Notes: generated from the sequence alone by a model not told the origin. 64,000 bases of DNA from Roseovarius halotolerans (GCF_900172255.1 NZ_FWFU01000001.1:1302001-1366000), one strand, 5' to 3'; shown: positions 8,751 to 19,372, counted from the stretch's first letter. Numbers and translations: made by a program.

Positions 8751-10274
8751 TCAGCCCACGGAGCCCTCCAGCGAGATCGCGACCAGCTGCTGCGCTTCCA
8801 TCGCGAATTCCATCGGCAGGGCCTGCAACACGTCCTTGCAGAACCCGTTCACCACCAGGGCCACGGCCTCTTCCTCGTCCATGCCGCGCTGGCGGCAATA
8901 GAACAGCTGGTCATCGTCCACCTTGGATGTCGTCGCCTCGTGTTCGACCCGGCTCGAGTTGTTCTTGACCTCGATATAGGGAACCGTGTGCGCGCCGCAT
9001 TTGCCGCCGATCAACAGGCTGTCGCACTGGGTATAGTTGCGGCTGTTCTTGGCTTTGGGATGCATGCTGACAAGGCCGCGATAGGTGTTCTGCGCTTGGC
9101 CGGCGCTGATCCCCTTGGACACGATGCGCGAACGCGTGTTCTTGCCCAGGTGGATCATCTTGGTCCCGGTATCGGCCTGCTGCCAGTTGTTGGTGATGGC
9201 GATCGAATAGAACTCGCCCTGGCTGTCATCGCCGCGCAAGATGCAGGACGGGTATTTCCACGTCACCGCACTGCCGGTTTCCACCTGCGTCCACATCACC
9301 TTGGCCCGGTCGCCCCGGCAATCGGCGCGCTTGGTGACAAAGTTGTAGATGCCGCCCTTGCCTTCCTCGTTGCCCGGATACCAGTTCTGCACCGTGGAAT
9401 ATTTCACCTCGGCGTCTTCCTCGACGATGATCTCGACCACCGCCGCGTGAAGCTGGCTTTCATCGCGCTGCGGCGCGGTGCAACCTTCGAGGTAGCTGAC
9501 ATAGGACCCCTTGTCGGCGATGATCAGCGTGCGCTCGAACTGGCCGGTATTCTCGGCATTGATGCGGAAATAGGTGCTCAGCTCCATCGGGCAGCGCACA
9601 CCGGGCGGAACGTAGACGAACGACCCGTCCGAGAATACCGCCGAATTCAGCGTCGCGTAGAAATTGTCGCTGACCGGCACCACCGAACCCAGGTATTTGC
9701 GCACCAGTTCGGGATGGTTCTGGATCGCCTCCGAGATCGAACAGAAGATGACGCCCGCCTCTTTCAGCTCCTTCTGAAACGTCGTGCCCACCGACACGGA
9801 ATCAAACACCGCATCCACGGCCACCTTGCGCCCTTCGGCCGGGGCCGCCTCGGCGCCCTCGACACCGGCAAGGATCATCTGTTCCTTCAGCGGGATGCCC
9901 AGTTTCGCGTAGGTTTCGAGCAGCTTGGGATCGACCTCGTCCAGCGATTTGGGCTTGGTCGCCATGCTCTTGGGCCGCGCATAGTAATACTGGTTCTGGA
10001 AATCCACCTCGGGATAATCCAGCATCGCCCAGTCGGGCTCTTCCTTCTGAAGCCAGCGGGCATAGGCCTGAAGACGCCATTCGGTCATCCACTCAGGCTC
10101 TTCGTTCTTTTCCGAAATCAGCCTGACGATATCCTCGGTCAGCCCCTTGGGGGCGTAATCCATCTCGATATCGGTTTCCCAGCCGTGCTTGTAGGTGCCG
10201 GCCATTTCGCGCACGGCATCGACCGTCTCCTGATCGACGCCTTCCTTGACCTTGGTGTCATCCAGTGCCGCCAT
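8751..10274 (-). CDS. sufB: Fe-S cluster assembly scaffold SufB
   Basis: 507 aa, the long alphaproteobacterial form. The segment near residues 360-490 reads [34 protein letters not shown] and [25 protein letters not shown], characteristic of SufB, including the conserved cysteine in GGKCGAHT. It is the nascent-cluster scaffold with SufC and SufD. It lies 22 bp after the NifS-type desulfurase gene in the same operon. The start ATG 10274 follows a purine-rich AGGAGGAAT sequence, a near-ideal ribosome binding site. Confidence 0.96.
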   Translation of the reverse strand: MAALDDTKVKEGVDQETVDAVREMAGTYKHGWETDIEMDYAPKGLTEDIVRLISEKNEEPEWMTEWRLQAYARWLQKEEPDWAMLDYPEVDFQNQYYYARPKSMATKPKSLDEVDPKLLETYAKLGIPLKEQMILAGVEGAEAAPAEGRKVAVDAVFDSVSVGTTFQKELKEAGVIFCSISEAIQNHPELVRKYLGSVVPVSDNFYATLNSAVFSDGSFVYVPPGVRCPMELSTYFRINAENTGQFERTLIIADKGSYVSYLEGCTAPQRDESQLHAAVVEIIVEEDAEVKYSTVQNWYPGNEEGKGGIYNFVTKRADCRGDRAKVMWTQVETGSAVTWKYPSCILRGDDSQGEFYSIAITNNWQQADTGTKMIHLGKNTRSRIVSKGISAGQAQNTYRGLVSMHPKAKNSRNYTQCDSLLIGGKCGAHTVPYIEVKNNSSRVEHEATTSKVDDDQLFYCRQRGMDEEEAVALVVNGFCKDVLQALPMEFAMEAQQLVAISLEGSVG

Positions 10275-10296
10275 ATCGGCATTCCTCCTTGATCGA

Positions 10297-11349
10297 CTAC
10301 GCCGCGCGGGCGCGGTGTTTCTGTCTCAGCTTCAGCCATGTCTCGGCGAAGCGCATGATTTCGTCCTCGGTCGTGTCCGGCCCCAGCGAGACCCGCACCG
10401 CGCAGCCCGCGTCGGCCTCGCTGAACCCCATCGCCTGCAACGCACCGCTGCTGCGCACCTTGCCGCTGGAACAGGCCGAACCGGCCGAAATCGCGAACCC
10501 CGCCAGATCCAGCGCCATCACCTGCGTTTCCCCCTTCCAACCCGGCGTTATGAAACACGACGTGTTGGGCAGGCGCGCGGCATCTTTCCCGACAAAAATA
10601 GTCTCATTTGCCCCGGCTGCAACCGTATTTTCTAGAATCCTTCTAAATTCCGCGACCCGTTGCCAGACCCCATCGGCCAGATCCCGCGCCGCCGCCTTGG
10701 CAGCGGCTCCGAACCCCATGATTCCAATCACATTCTCCGTCCCCGAGCGGCGACCCATCTCCTGCCCGCCACCGCGTATCATCGCCGGCAGATCGGTGCC
10801 GCGCCTGACCACCAGCGCACCCACGCCCTTGGGGCCGCCCAGCTTATGCGCCGACAAAAGCGCCATCCGGCAGCCCGACCAGTTGAAGGCATCGGGCAGC
10901 TTGCCGAACGCTTGGGTCATGTCGCTCACTTCCAGCCCCTCGGGCAGCGCCTGAACAATGCCGGTCTCGGAATTCGCGCGCTGCAGCACCGACTGCCCCG
11001 GATCGGGCACCGTCACCTGTCCTTGAGCATCCACCGCCAGATCGGCGGTGATCCAAGCCTTGACCGCATCATGTTCGATCATGGCACCGTGCAGCCCGCG
11101 CCCCGCGCAGGCCATCGCCGCCGCCTCTGTCGCGCCCGAGGTGAAGATCACATCATGGCCCTCGGCGCCGAACGCCGCCGCCACATCGGCGCGGGCGCGC
11201 TCGATCATGGCCTTGGCCGCGCGCCCCTCGGCATGGACGCTCGAAGGGTTGCCCACAAGGTCCATCGCCTCCAGCATCGCCGCCCGCGCCTCCGGGCGCA
11301 GCGGGGCCGTCGCGTTGTAATCCAGATAGGCCCTTGCCATCTCAGCCAC
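10297..11349 (-). CDS. NifS/IscS-type cysteine desulfurase heading the SUF operon
   Basis: 350 aa from GTG 11349, chosen because AAGGA sits six to seven bases upstream; an in-frame ATG three codons later (11340) is poorly spaced. Landmarks are [14 protein letters not shown] (8-21), the PLP lysine K169 in [24 protein letters not shown] (193-206) and the catalytic cysteine C293 in [10 protein letters not shown]. This is the class I desulfurase architecture, distinct from SufS at the far end of the operon. It is slightly short for IscS. It probably supplies sulfur for Fe-S assembly or thio-modification. Confidence 0.92.
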   Translation of the reverse strand: MAEMARAYLDYNATAPLRPEARAAMLEAMDLVGNPSSVHAEGRAAKAMIERARADVAAAFGAEGHDVIFTSGATEAAAMACAGRGLHGAMIEHDAVKAWITADLAVDAQGQVTVPDPGQSVLQRANSETGIVQALPEGLEVSDMTQAFGKLPDAFNWSGCRMALLSAHKLGGPKGVGALVVRRGTDLPAMIRGGGQEMGRRSGTENVIGIMGFGAAAKAAARDLADGVWQRVAEFRRILENTVAAGANETIFVGKDAARLPNTSCFITPGWKGETQVMALDLAGFAISAGSACSSGKVRSSGALQAMGFSEADAGCAVRVSLGPDTTEDEIMRFAETWLKLRQKHRARAA

Positions 11350-11391
11350 CGATCATCCTTCTTTGGCCCGCGCCCCGGGGACGCGCGCCGC

Positions 11392-11853
11392 TCAATCCTC
11401 GTCGACCACAGCGAACAGGGTCGGCACCGCCGGGCAAGGCGCCAGCGTATTGCTGACCACATCGCTCAACCGGGTCTGGTGCAGAAACACATAGACCTGC
11501 GCGCTCAGCGATTCCCACAGCCGGTTGCTCATGGATTGCGCCTTCGAGCCGCTGGCCGCACCCGAAGCCCCGGCCCCTTTCTGCAAGGCGCTCACGCTCT
11601 CGTCCACTGCCGCCAGCACATCGACCACCCGGATTTCCGATGTCGGGCGCGCCAGCCTGTAACCGCCCCCCGGTCCGCGCACCGAAGCGACAAGTTCCGC
11701 CCGGCGCAGCTTGACGAACAGTTGCTCTAGATAAGGCAGCGAGATATCCTGACGCTTCGCGATTTCGTTCAGCGTCACCAGATCGTCACCATCCTGAAGC
11801 GCGATATCGACCAGGGCCACCATCGCATATCGTCCCTTCGTGCTCAGCTTCAT
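11392..11853 (-). CDS. iscR: Rrf2/IscR-family regulator lacking the usual cluster cysteines
   Basis: 153 aa. The winged-helix domain is clear: MKLSTKGRYAMVALVDIALQ (1-20), helix-turn-helix TLNEIAKRQDISLPYLEQLF (27-46) and wing VRGPGGGYRLAR (58-69). After DESV (84-87), where classical IscR has three cysteines and a histidine for a [2Fe-2S] cluster, this protein reads GAGASGAASGSKAQSMSN with no cysteine. The only cysteine is C140 near the C-terminus. Rhodobacter-type IscR is known to lack the canonical ligands. As the first SUF gene it probably controls its own operon. Confidence 0.9.
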   Translation of the reverse strand: MKLSTKGRYAMVALVDIALQDGDDLVTLNEIAKRQDISLPYLEQLFVKLRRAELVASVRGPGGGYRLARPTSEIRVVDVLAAVDESVSALQKGAGASGAASGSKAQSMSNRLWESLSAQVYVFLHQTRLSDVVSNTLAPCPAVPTLFAVVDED

Positions 11854-11892
11854 CGCCGATTCCCCCGCGAATAGATTGACGTGACGCCATGC

Positions 11893-11930
11893 AAGCCTTA
11901 TCTGGCTTGAAGATTCCAGCCCTTAGCTGG
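11893..11930. promoter_or_regulatory. Two tandem short stem-loops in the iscR leader/divergent region
   Basis: AAGCC (11893-11897) pairs with GGCTT (11904-11908) around a 6-nt loop. CCAGC (11916-11920) pairs with GCTGG (11926-11930) around a 5-nt loop. Both lie between the Irr-like palindrome and the iscR start, so they may be in the 5' leader of the SUF mRNA. No function can be assigned. Confidence 0.35.
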
Positions 11931-11951
11931 ACTTTAGAACCGTTCTAAGGT
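11931..11951. promoter_or_regulatory. Irr/ICE-like palindrome (TTAGAA-N3-TTCTAA) upstream of iscR-suf
   Basis: An inverted repeat of 9-bp arms (11931-11939 and 11943-11951) around CCG has one mismatch and contains TTAGAA and TTCTAA exactly. This matches my knowledge of the iron control element bound by the haem-responsive Fur-family protein Irr in Alphaproteobacteria. It lies 78 bp before iscR and 55 bp before the divergent hydrolase gene, so it could act on either. Irr itself is not in the window. Confidence 0.6.
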
Positions 11952-12006
11952 GCTTGAGCGATTTCGTCAAGAAAGTCGCGCGCCGAACCTAGGAGATACA
12001 GGCCCT

Positions 12007-12660
12007 ATGCCCGAGGTCATCTTTCCCGGCCCAGAAGGCCGTCTCGAAGGTCGTTACCACCCTCAAAGGGAAAAAGACGCTCCCATCGCCATCGTGCTGC
12101 ATCCGCACCCGCAATTCGGCGGCACGATGAACAACAAGGTCGTCTACAACCTGCATTACGCCTTCTACAGCATGGGCTTCACGGTGCTGCGCTTCAACTT
12201 CCGCGGCGTCGGGCGCAGCCAGGGGGAATACGACCAGGGCGTGGGTGAACTGTCGGATGCCGCATCCGCGCTCGACTACCTGCAATCCATGAACAACAAT
12301 TCCAAGCATTGCTGGGTCGCCGGGTTCTCCTTCGGGGCATGGATCGGCATGCAGCTTCTGATGCGCCGCCCCGAAATCACCGGCTTCGTCAGCGTCTCGC
12401 CCCCTGCCAACATGTATGACTTCTCGTTCCTTGCGCCCTGCCCCGCCTCGGGGCTGATCATCAACGGCAGCGCCGACCGTGTCGCGCCGCCCGCCGATAC
12501 CACCGCGCTGGTGGGCAAACTGCATGAACAGCAAGGCATCACCATCACCCACGAAGAGGTCGAGGGCGCCGACCATTTCTTCAAGGAACCGCACATGGAG
12601 ACGCTGATCGACACGACCACGACCTATGTGAAACGCCGCCTTACCGAAACGACACGGTGA
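12007..12660 (+). CDS. Alpha/beta hydrolase (COG2945-like)
   Basis: 217 aa from ATG 12007, with AGGAG eleven bases upstream; the open frame runs back to 11950 into the regulatory region. The family motif LHPHPQFGGTMNNKVV (31-46) precedes FNFRGVGRSQG (64-73). The nucleophile elbow is GFSFGAW with S108, D157 lies in NGSADRV, and H190 lies in GADHFF, giving a full catalytic triad. Substrate unknown, cytoplasmic. It shares its upstream region with the SUF operon and is followed closely by two small genes. Confidence 0.87.
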   Translation: MPEVIFPGPEGRLEGRYHPQREKDAPIAIVLHPHPQFGGTMNNKVVYNLHYAFYSMGFTVLRFNFRGVGRSQGEYDQGVGELSDAASALDYLQSMNNNSKHCWVAGFSFGAWIGMQLLMRRPEITGFVSVSPPANMYDFSFLAPCPASGLIINGSADRVAPPADTTALVGKLHEQQGITITHEEVEGADHFFKEPHMETLIDTTTTYVKRRLTETTR

Positions 12661-12664
12661 TCTC

Positions 12665-12913
12665 ATGGGCGTGACCGAGGACATGGCCGACCAGCTGGCG
12701 CAGGACGTGATCAAGTATATCGAGGCGACCGGCGACGAAGATGTCGTGTCGGACATGATCAAGCTGCTCGGCGCCTCGTCGCAGACCGCCGAAGAAGCCT
12801 TCCTGACCTCGCTCCGGGTGCGGCGCGCCAACATGAAGGCGCGCGCGATGCTGATGGAACGCGCCCGCAAGTTCCAGCAGGACAACAGCCCCGGCACGGC
12901 CGACAAGGGATGA
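12665..12913 (+). CDS. Conserved small helical protein, function unknown (82 aa)
   Basis: The gene starts four bases after the hydrolase stop and its TGA overlaps the next ATG (ATGA at 12910-12913). This places it firmly in a three-gene operon. The product is mostly helical and charged (GDEDVVSDMIKLLGASSQTAEEAFLTSLRVRRANMKARAMLMERARKF), with no signal peptide or membrane segment. I do not recognise a domain. Confidence 0.75.
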   Translation: MGVTEDMADQLAQDVIKYIEATGDEDVVSDMIKLLGASSQTAEEAFLTSLRVRRANMKARAMLMERARKFQQDNSPGTADKG

Positions 12914-13497
12914 GCGACCCCTCGCGACTCGACGCGCAGCTCGCCTTCCTCGGCGAGGCCGACCGCCTGAAATCCGTCACCCGCGCCAATACGCTCTGCG
13001 ACGGCTCGCGCTATGAAAACTCGGCCGAGCACAGTTGGCACCTCGCCCTCTATGCGCTCGTGCTGGGCGAACATGCCCCCGACGGCGTCGATACCCAACG
13101 GGTCATCAAGATGCTGCTCCTGCATGACCTCGTCGAGATCGACGCGGGCGACACGCCGCTCTATGCCGATGCCGACCGCGCCGCCATCGCCAACGCCGAA
13201 GAGGCCGCCGCCACGCGCATCTTCTCGCTCCTGCCCGCCGATCAGGCCGCAGATCTGCGCGCGCTCTGGGATGAATTCGAAGCCGCCGAAACCGCCGACG
13301 CCCGTTTCGCCAAGGCGCTCGACCGCTTCCAGCCGCCCAATCAGAACCTCGCCTCGGACGGGATCAGCTGGCGCGACCATCACGCGACGCTCGCGCAGGT
13401 CGAAACCCGCGTCGGCGCGCCCATCACCCGCGGCGCCCCCGCGCTCTGGGATTGGATATTGCCGAAAATCCGCGACTGGTTCGCGCGCAACGGCTAA
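12910..13497 (+). CDS. HD-domain phosphohydrolase (YfbR-like)
   Basis: 195 aa. Metal-binding residues of an HD domain are visible: H41 in SAEHSWHLALYA, H72-D73 in LLLHDLVEIDAGDT, and later ALDRFQPPNQN containing the distal aspartate. This is the arrangement of the YfbR/HDDC2 group, which dephosphorylates deoxynucleoside 5'-monophosphates. It is the third gene of the hydrolase operon, overlapping the previous stop by four bases, and converges with the GNAT gene 11 bp away. Confidence 0.87.
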   Translation: MSDPSRLDAQLAFLGEADRLKSVTRANTLCDGSRYENSAEHSWHLALYALVLGEHAPDGVDTQRVIKMLLLHDLVEIDAGDTPLYADADRAAIANAEEAAATRIFSLLPADQAADLRALWDEFEAAETADARFAKALDRFQPPNQNLASDGISWRDHHATLAQVETRVGAPITRGAPALWDWILPKIRDWFARNG

Positions 13498-13507
13498 GCG
13501 CGCGCCC

Positions 13508-14101
13508 TCACCCCCCGATCAGCGGCACCTGCGGCGCGGCATCACGCGCCAACAGCCCGATCAGGCGCGGATCGGGCGCAATCTCCACCTCGCGCCGAAA
13601 GGGCACAAAGCCGCTGCGGCAATAGAAATCCAGCGCGGCGGGATGATCCAGCGTGCAGGTATGGACATGGAAGCGTCCGATCCCCTGCTCCCAGGCCATA
13701 CCGATCGCCCGGTTCATCAGCCAGCGCCCCGCGCCGCCCCCGACAGCCCCCGGCACCAGCCCGAAATAGGCCAGCTCGCATTCGCCCGGCACGCGGAAAT
13801 CCAGTTCCAGCAGCCCCGCATCGCGGCCCTTGTCGCGCAGCACATGGACATGCACGCGCGCATCATTGAGCAGCGCCTCGAGCTCAGCGCGCGCCATCGC
13901 CAGCCGCCCGAACCACAGCCACGGCGACCCGACCGCGCGAAACAGGTCCAGATACCAGTCCGCGCCGGGCCGCTCCACGCGCTCAAGCTCCAGCGCCAGG
14001 TCGGCCTCCGGCCTCTGCGGCGCTTCTTCCAGCATCTCGAGATGCGTCACCACCGAGGCGGTATGCCCCTCAGGCACGCCATTCAGCCCGTCTTCAAGCA
14101 T
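13508..14101 (-). CDS. GNAT-family N-acetyltransferase
   Basis: 197 aa from ATG 14101, which has AGGAAAG immediately upstream and overlaps the mfd stop by eight bases. The open frame extends to 14329 inside mfd. The GNAT core is seen in CELAYFGLVPGAVGGGAGRWLMNRAIGMAWE, with the acetyl-CoA loop GAVGGGAG, followed by FHVHTCTLDHPAALDFYCRSGFVPFRRE, the C-terminal beta-hairpin. The acceptor substrate is unknown. Coupling to mfd is probably just operon economy. Confidence 0.87.
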   Translation of the reverse strand: MLEDGLNGVPEGHTASVVTHLEMLEEAPQRPEADLALELERVERPGADWYLDLFRAVGSPWLWFGRLAMARAELEALLNDARVHVHVLRDKGRDAGLLELDFRVPGECELAYFGLVPGAVGGGAGRWLMNRAIGMAWEQGIGRFHVHTCTLDHPAALDFYCRSGFVPFRREVEIAPDPRLIGLLARDAAPQVPLIGG

Positions 14102-17100
14102 CTTTCCTGGCCTTCTTCTTTTCGGCGACCACCTTTTCGGCAAGATCGCGGGCAATCGCGAAGGCACCCTTGATCTTGTCGCTGTCCTTGCGCCAGTCGC
14201 GGCGCACGACGATCTTGTTGTCCTTGACCTTGGCCTGACCGTTCTGCGCCCCGATGAACTCGACCAGCCCGGTGGGCGATGCGAACTTGTCGTTATGGAA
14301 CTGGATCGTCGCACCCTTCGGCCCGCCATCCAGCTTGGCGATTCCCGCCCGCTTGCACATCGCCTTGATCCGCACGATCAGCATCAATGTGTTCACCTCC
14401 TTGGGCAGCTTGCCGAAACGGTCGATCAGCTCGGCGGCGAAACCTTCCAGTTCAACCTTGGTCGTCAACCCGCTCAGGCGGCGATAAAGCCCGAGGCGCA
14501 CATCGAGATCCGGCACATAGCTTTCCGGGATCAGAACCGGCACGCCCAGATTGATCTGCGGCGCCCATTGGCCGTCATCCTCGGTCAGCCCCTCCATCTC
14601 GCCGGATTTGATCTTGGCGATCGCCTCTTCCAGCATGGATTGATAAAGCTCATAGCCCACATCGCGCATCTGGCCCGACTGCTCTTCGCCAAGAAGGTTC
14701 CCGGCACCGCGAATGTCCAGATCCTGACTGGCCAGCGTGAATCCCGCGCCAAGCGTGTCCAGGCTGCCCAGCACCCGCAGCCGCTTTTCGGCGGCGGCGG
14801 TCAGGCGCATCCGCGGCTTCGTCGTGAGATAGGCATAGGCCCGCGTCTTGGCGCGCCCCACCCGTCCCCGGATCTGGTAAAGCTGGCTCAGCCCGAACAT
14901 GTCCGCGCGATGCACGACCATCGTGTTGGCGGTCGGGATATCCAGCCCCGATTCCACGATCGTGGTCGCCAGCAGCACATCGTAACGCCCATCGTAAAAG
15001 GCGTTCATCCGGTCATCCAGCTCGCCCGCCGCCATCTGCCCATGCGCGACCACATATGTGACCTCGGGCACCTGGGTTTTCAGGAACTCCTCGATCTCGG
15101 GCAGATCGCTGATGCGCGGCACCACGAAAAAGGACTGCCCGCCCCGGTAATGCTCGCGCAGCAGCGCCTCGCGGATCGTCACCGCGTCGAACTCGCTCAC
15201 ATAGGTGCGGATCGACAGGCGGTCGATGGGCGGCGTGCCGATGATCGACAGGTCCCGCACCCCCGACAGCGACAATTGCAGCGTGCGCGGAATCGGCGTC
15301 GCGGTCAGGGTCAGAACATGCACGTCCGAGCGCAGCTGCTTCAGTCGCTCCTTGTGCGCCACGCCGAAACGCTGCTCCTCGTCGATCACCAGCAGGCCCA
15401 GGTTCTTGAAGCGCACGCCCTTGGCCAGCAGCGCATGGGTGCCCACCACGATATCCACCGTGCCCTTGGTCAGCCCGTCGCGCGTGAGGTTGGCGTCGCG
15501 CTGGCTGACGAAACGCGACAGCGGCCGCACCGTGACCGGGAAGCCGCGAAACCGCTCGGCGAAGCTCTGGTAGTGCTGGCGCGCCAGCAGTGTGGTCGGC
15601 GCGATCACCGCCACCTGCACACCCGACATCGCTGCCACGAAGGCCGCGCGCATCGCCACCTCGGTCTTGCCGAAGCCCACATCGCCACAGATCAGCCGGT
15701 CCATCGGGCGGCCCGCATCGAGATCGCCCAACACGTCCTCGATGGCGCGCAGCTGGTCGTCGGTCTCCGTATAGGGGAACCGCGCCGAGAACGCCTCCCA
15801 TGCGTGATGCTCGGCCTCCAGCACCGGGGCCTTGCGCAATTCGCGCTCGGCGGCGATGCGGATGAGCCGGTCGGCCATCTCGCGGATGCGCTCCTTGAGC
15901 CTGGCTTTCTTGGCCTGCCACGCGCCCCCGCCCAGCCGGTCCAGAAGACCCTCTTCATGACCATAGCGGCTCAGCAGTTCGATATTCTCGACCGGCAGGT
16001 AGAGCTTTGAATTCTCGGCATATTCCAGCAACAGGCACTCATGCGCCGCGCCCGCCGCCGTCACCACCTCAAGCCCCTGGTAACGCCCGACCCCGTGATC
16101 CACATGCACCACCAGGTCACCGGGGCTGAGGCTCTGAGCCTCGGTCAGGAAGTTTTCCGCCCGCCGCCGGGTCTTGGGGGCGCGGATCAGCCGGTCGCCC
16201 AGCACGTCCTGTTCGGCGATCACCGTCAGGTCGGGCGCCTCGAACCCGTGTTCCAGCGACCAGACCGCCAGATGCAGGCCGCGCTTGTCGATCCTTGTGG
16301 CATCCCTCACGGTGACCGCGCCGATCAGGCCCTCATCCTCCAGCAGCCCCTCGAGACGCTCGCGCGCACCCTCAGAATAACTGGCCAGCAGGACCGGGCC
16401 GTCCTTCAGCCGTGCCTCGATGTGATCCTTGAGCGCACCGAACAGGCTCAGGGACTCGTTCTGGCGTTCAGGCGCGAAATTGCGCCCGATGCGCCCGCCC
16501 GCGTCGATCACGCCGGGGCCGGTGGCCTGCGGCAGCGGGTTGAGCTGCACGACCCTCCGATCGCTCATGCCAGCCTGCCAGGCCCCATCGTCGAGATAGA
16601 GCAGCCCCGGCGGCACCGGCTTGTAGATCGTGTCTTCGCGGCTCTTCTGTTTCAGCGCGTGCTGGCGGGCCTCGTATTGGTCGGCGATGGACTCCCAGCG
16701 GGCCAGCCGCGCGGGCGTCACCTGATCGTCCAGCGTGACACTCGCTTCAGGCAGGTAGTCGAACAGCGTCTCCAGCCGCTCATGGAAGAACGGCAGCCAG
16801 TGTTCCATCCCGGCATGTTTGCGCCCCGCGCTCACCGCCTCGTAAAGCGGATCATCCGTGCCCGCCGCGCCGAACTCGATGCGGTAATTCTGCCGGAATC
16901 GCGTGATCGCCGCCTCGTCCAGGATCACCTCGCTCACCGGCGCCAGCTCGATGCGCTCCAGCTTCTCGGTGGTGCGCTGCGTGACCGGATCGAACCGGCG
17001 CAGCCCGTCCAGCACATCGCCAAATAGGTCCAACCTGACCGGCCCGCCCTCGCCCGGCGGGTAGATGTCGATGATCCCGCCGCGCACGGCGTAATCGCCC

Positions 17101-17555
17101 GGCTCCATCACCGTGGGCGCCTGGCTGAACCCCATGCGCACCAGGAACGCCTTGAGCGCCGCCTCGTCGATGCGCTGGCCCAAATCCGCGGTAAAGGCGG
17201 CCTCCTTAAGCACCTCGCGCGCCGGCACCCGCTGGGTGGCGGCATTGAGCGTGGTCAACAGCACGAAACGGCTGGGCATCCCATGCACCAGCCCCGCGAG
17301 CGTGGCCATGCGCGCGGCTGAAATATCGGCATTGGGGGAAATCCGGTCATAGGGCAGGCAATCCCAGCCCGGAAAGCGCAGCACCGGCATGTCGGGCGCG
17401 AAAAAGCGCAGCGCATCAGCCATCGCCGCAAGCCGCTTGTCGTCGCGCGCCACATGGATGACGGGCGCCTCGCGCCGCGCCGCCTCGTTCAGCAGCAGCC
17501 GCGCGTCGAACCCCTCGGGGGCGCCACCAAGGGTGATATGATCAGATCCGCTCAT
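14094..17555 (-). CDS. mfd: Transcription-repair coupling factor Mfd
   Basis: 1153 aa from ATG 17555 (MSGSDHITLGGAPEG); a 12-residue extension to 17591 is possible but less likely. The order is UvrB-homology N-terminus, RNA-polymerase interaction domain (SPGDLVVHVDHGVGRYQGLE), then the RecG-like translocase with Walker A GDVGFGKTEVAMRAAF, VIDEEQRFGVAHKE and TLTATPIPRTLQLS. The C-terminal autoinhibitory domain ends the protein. Mfd removes stalled RNA polymerase and recruits UvrA to template-strand lesions. Full length and intact. Confidence 0.97.
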   Translation of the reverse strand: MSGSDHITLGGAPEGFDARLLLNEAARREAPVIHVARDDKRLAAMADALRFFAPDMPVLRFPGWDCLPYDRISPNADISAARMATLAGLVHGMPSRFVLLTTLNAATQRVPAREVLKEAAFTADLGQRIDEAALKAFLVRMGFSQAPTVMEPGDYAVRGGIIDIYPPGEGGPVRLDLFGDVLDGLRRFDPVTQRTTEKLERIELAPVSEVILDEAAITRFRQNYRIEFGAAGTDDPLYEAVSAGRKHAGMEHWLPFFHERLETLFDYLPEASVTLDDQVTPARLARWESIADQYEARQHALKQKSREDTIYKPVPPGLLYLDDGAWQAGMSDRRVVQLNPLPQATGPGVIDAGGRIGRNFAPERQNESLSLFGALKDHIEARLKDGPVLLASYSEGARERLEGLLEDEGLIGAVTVRDATRIDKRGLHLAVWSLEHGFEAPDLTVIAEQDVLGDRLIRAPKTRRRAENFLTEAQSLSPGDLVVHVDHGVGRYQGLEVVTAAGAAHECLLLEYAENSKLYLPVENIELLSRYGHEEGLLDRLGGGAWQAKKARLKERIREMADRLIRIAAERELRKAPVLEAEHHAWEAFSARFPYTETDDQLRAIEDVLGDLDAGRPMDRLICGDVGFGKTEVAMRAAFVAAMSGVQVAVIAPTTLLARQHYQSFAERFRGFPVTVRPLSRFVSQRDANLTRDGLTKGTVDIVVGTHALLAKGVRFKNLGLLVIDEEQRFGVAHKERLKQLRSDVHVLTLTATPIPRTLQLSLSGVRDLSIIGTPPIDRLSIRTYVSEFDAVTIREALLREHYRGGQSFFVVPRISDLPEIEEFLKTQVPEVTYVVAHGQMAAGELDDRMNAFYDGRYDVLLATTIVESGLDIPTANTMVVHRADMFGLSQLYQIRGRVGRAKTRAYAYLTTKPRMRLTAAAEKRLRVLGSLDTLGAGFTLASQDLDIRGAGNLLGEEQSGQMRDVGYELYQSMLEEAIAKIKSGEMEGLTEDDGQWAPQINLGVPVLIPESYVPDLDVRLGLYRRLSGLTTKVELEGFAAELIDRFGKLPKEVNTLMLIVRIKAMCKRAGIAKLDGGPKGATIQFHNDKFASPTGLVEFIGAQNGQAKVKDNKIVVRRDWRKDSDKIKGAFAIARDLAEKVVAEKKKARKDA

Positions 17556-17600
17556 TCCACGCCCGATACAAGCCCCGCGCGCAGGGCGCAAGCAACAGCC

Positions 17601-18143
17601 CTAGCCGCCCAGAACGCCCAGCGTCATGTTCTGCAACATGCCCCACATCGCGGTGATGAAGATCGACACCATGCCGATCACCTGCGTCACCAGCCGGTGC
17701 CGGTGCATCTGCCGATACAGCAATGCGCCCTGCATCTCGCGCAGCCGGATCTTGCGCGCGCTCCAGAACGACAGCAGCGCCACCAGGCTCATCGGCATCG
17801 CCAGCAGGAACACCGCCTGTGCGAACTCGATGCGGTAATAGAAACCCAGCATGAAGGTGGCCGTCAGGATGAAACAGGCGAACCCCGAGGCCAGAAGCCC
17901 CGATTCGCGCATGATATAAAGGATGCGATTGGTGTTGATGCGCACCATGTCATGCAGGTCGATGACGCTCTGGTCATCCTCGCCGGTGCGCTCGGCCTTG
18001 CGGGCGCGCGTCACCATGTCCCAGGGCACGCCCAACACCCAGTGGCTGGTCGATGACCACAGCACCGCCAACGCGATCCAGAACCACAGGTTGCTGAAAC
18101 TGCGCATGTCGATGAGCTCGAAAACCGTCTCGTACCAGTTCAC
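17601..18143 (-). CDS. Conserved membrane protein (named SufBCD-associated component in relatives)
   Basis: 180 aa with about four hydrophobic segments (near residues 17-37, 84-104, 108-127 and 150-170) and a charged loop in between (TRARKAERTGEDDQSVIDLHDMVRINTNR). I recall close roseobacter relatives carrying the label component of SufBCD complex. I see nothing in the sequence that proves this, and the SUF operon lies 6 kb away. The gene stands alone between mfd and hemB. Confidence 0.75.
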   Translation of the reverse strand: MNWYETVFELIDMRSFSNLWFWIALAVLWSSTSHWVLGVPWDMVTRARKAERTGEDDQSVIDLHDMVRINTNRILYIMRESGLLASGFACFILTATFMLGFYYRIEFAQAVFLLAMPMSLVALLSFWSARKIRLREMQGALLYRQMHRHRLVTQVIGMVSIFITAMWGMLQNMTLGVLGG

Positions 18144-18148
18144 CGTAG

Positions 18149-19261
<1,113 letters not shown>

Positions 19262-19284
19262 CACGCCCATCTTGCCACAAACGG

Positions 19285-19313
19285 GTGACAGCGGCGCGTT
19301 GCCCACCTATACT
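19285..19313 (+). promoter_or_regulatory. Sigma-70-like promoter of the SYLF lipoprotein gene
   Basis: GTGACA (19285-19290) and TATACT (19308-19313) are 17 bases apart, about 60 bases before the ATG at 19373. A stem-loop CCGGTC/GACCGG (19322-19327 with 19337-19342) follows in the predicted 5' leader. Confidence 0.6.
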
Positions 19314-19372
19314 GCGCGCGACCGGTCATTCAATAAGACCGGCATCATGTCAGGCAACGAACAGGCAACATC

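Noticed and set aside
13830..16010. 726-codon plus-strand frame opposite mfd
   Set aside because: Antisense shadow of a full-length mfd with no recognisable domain.
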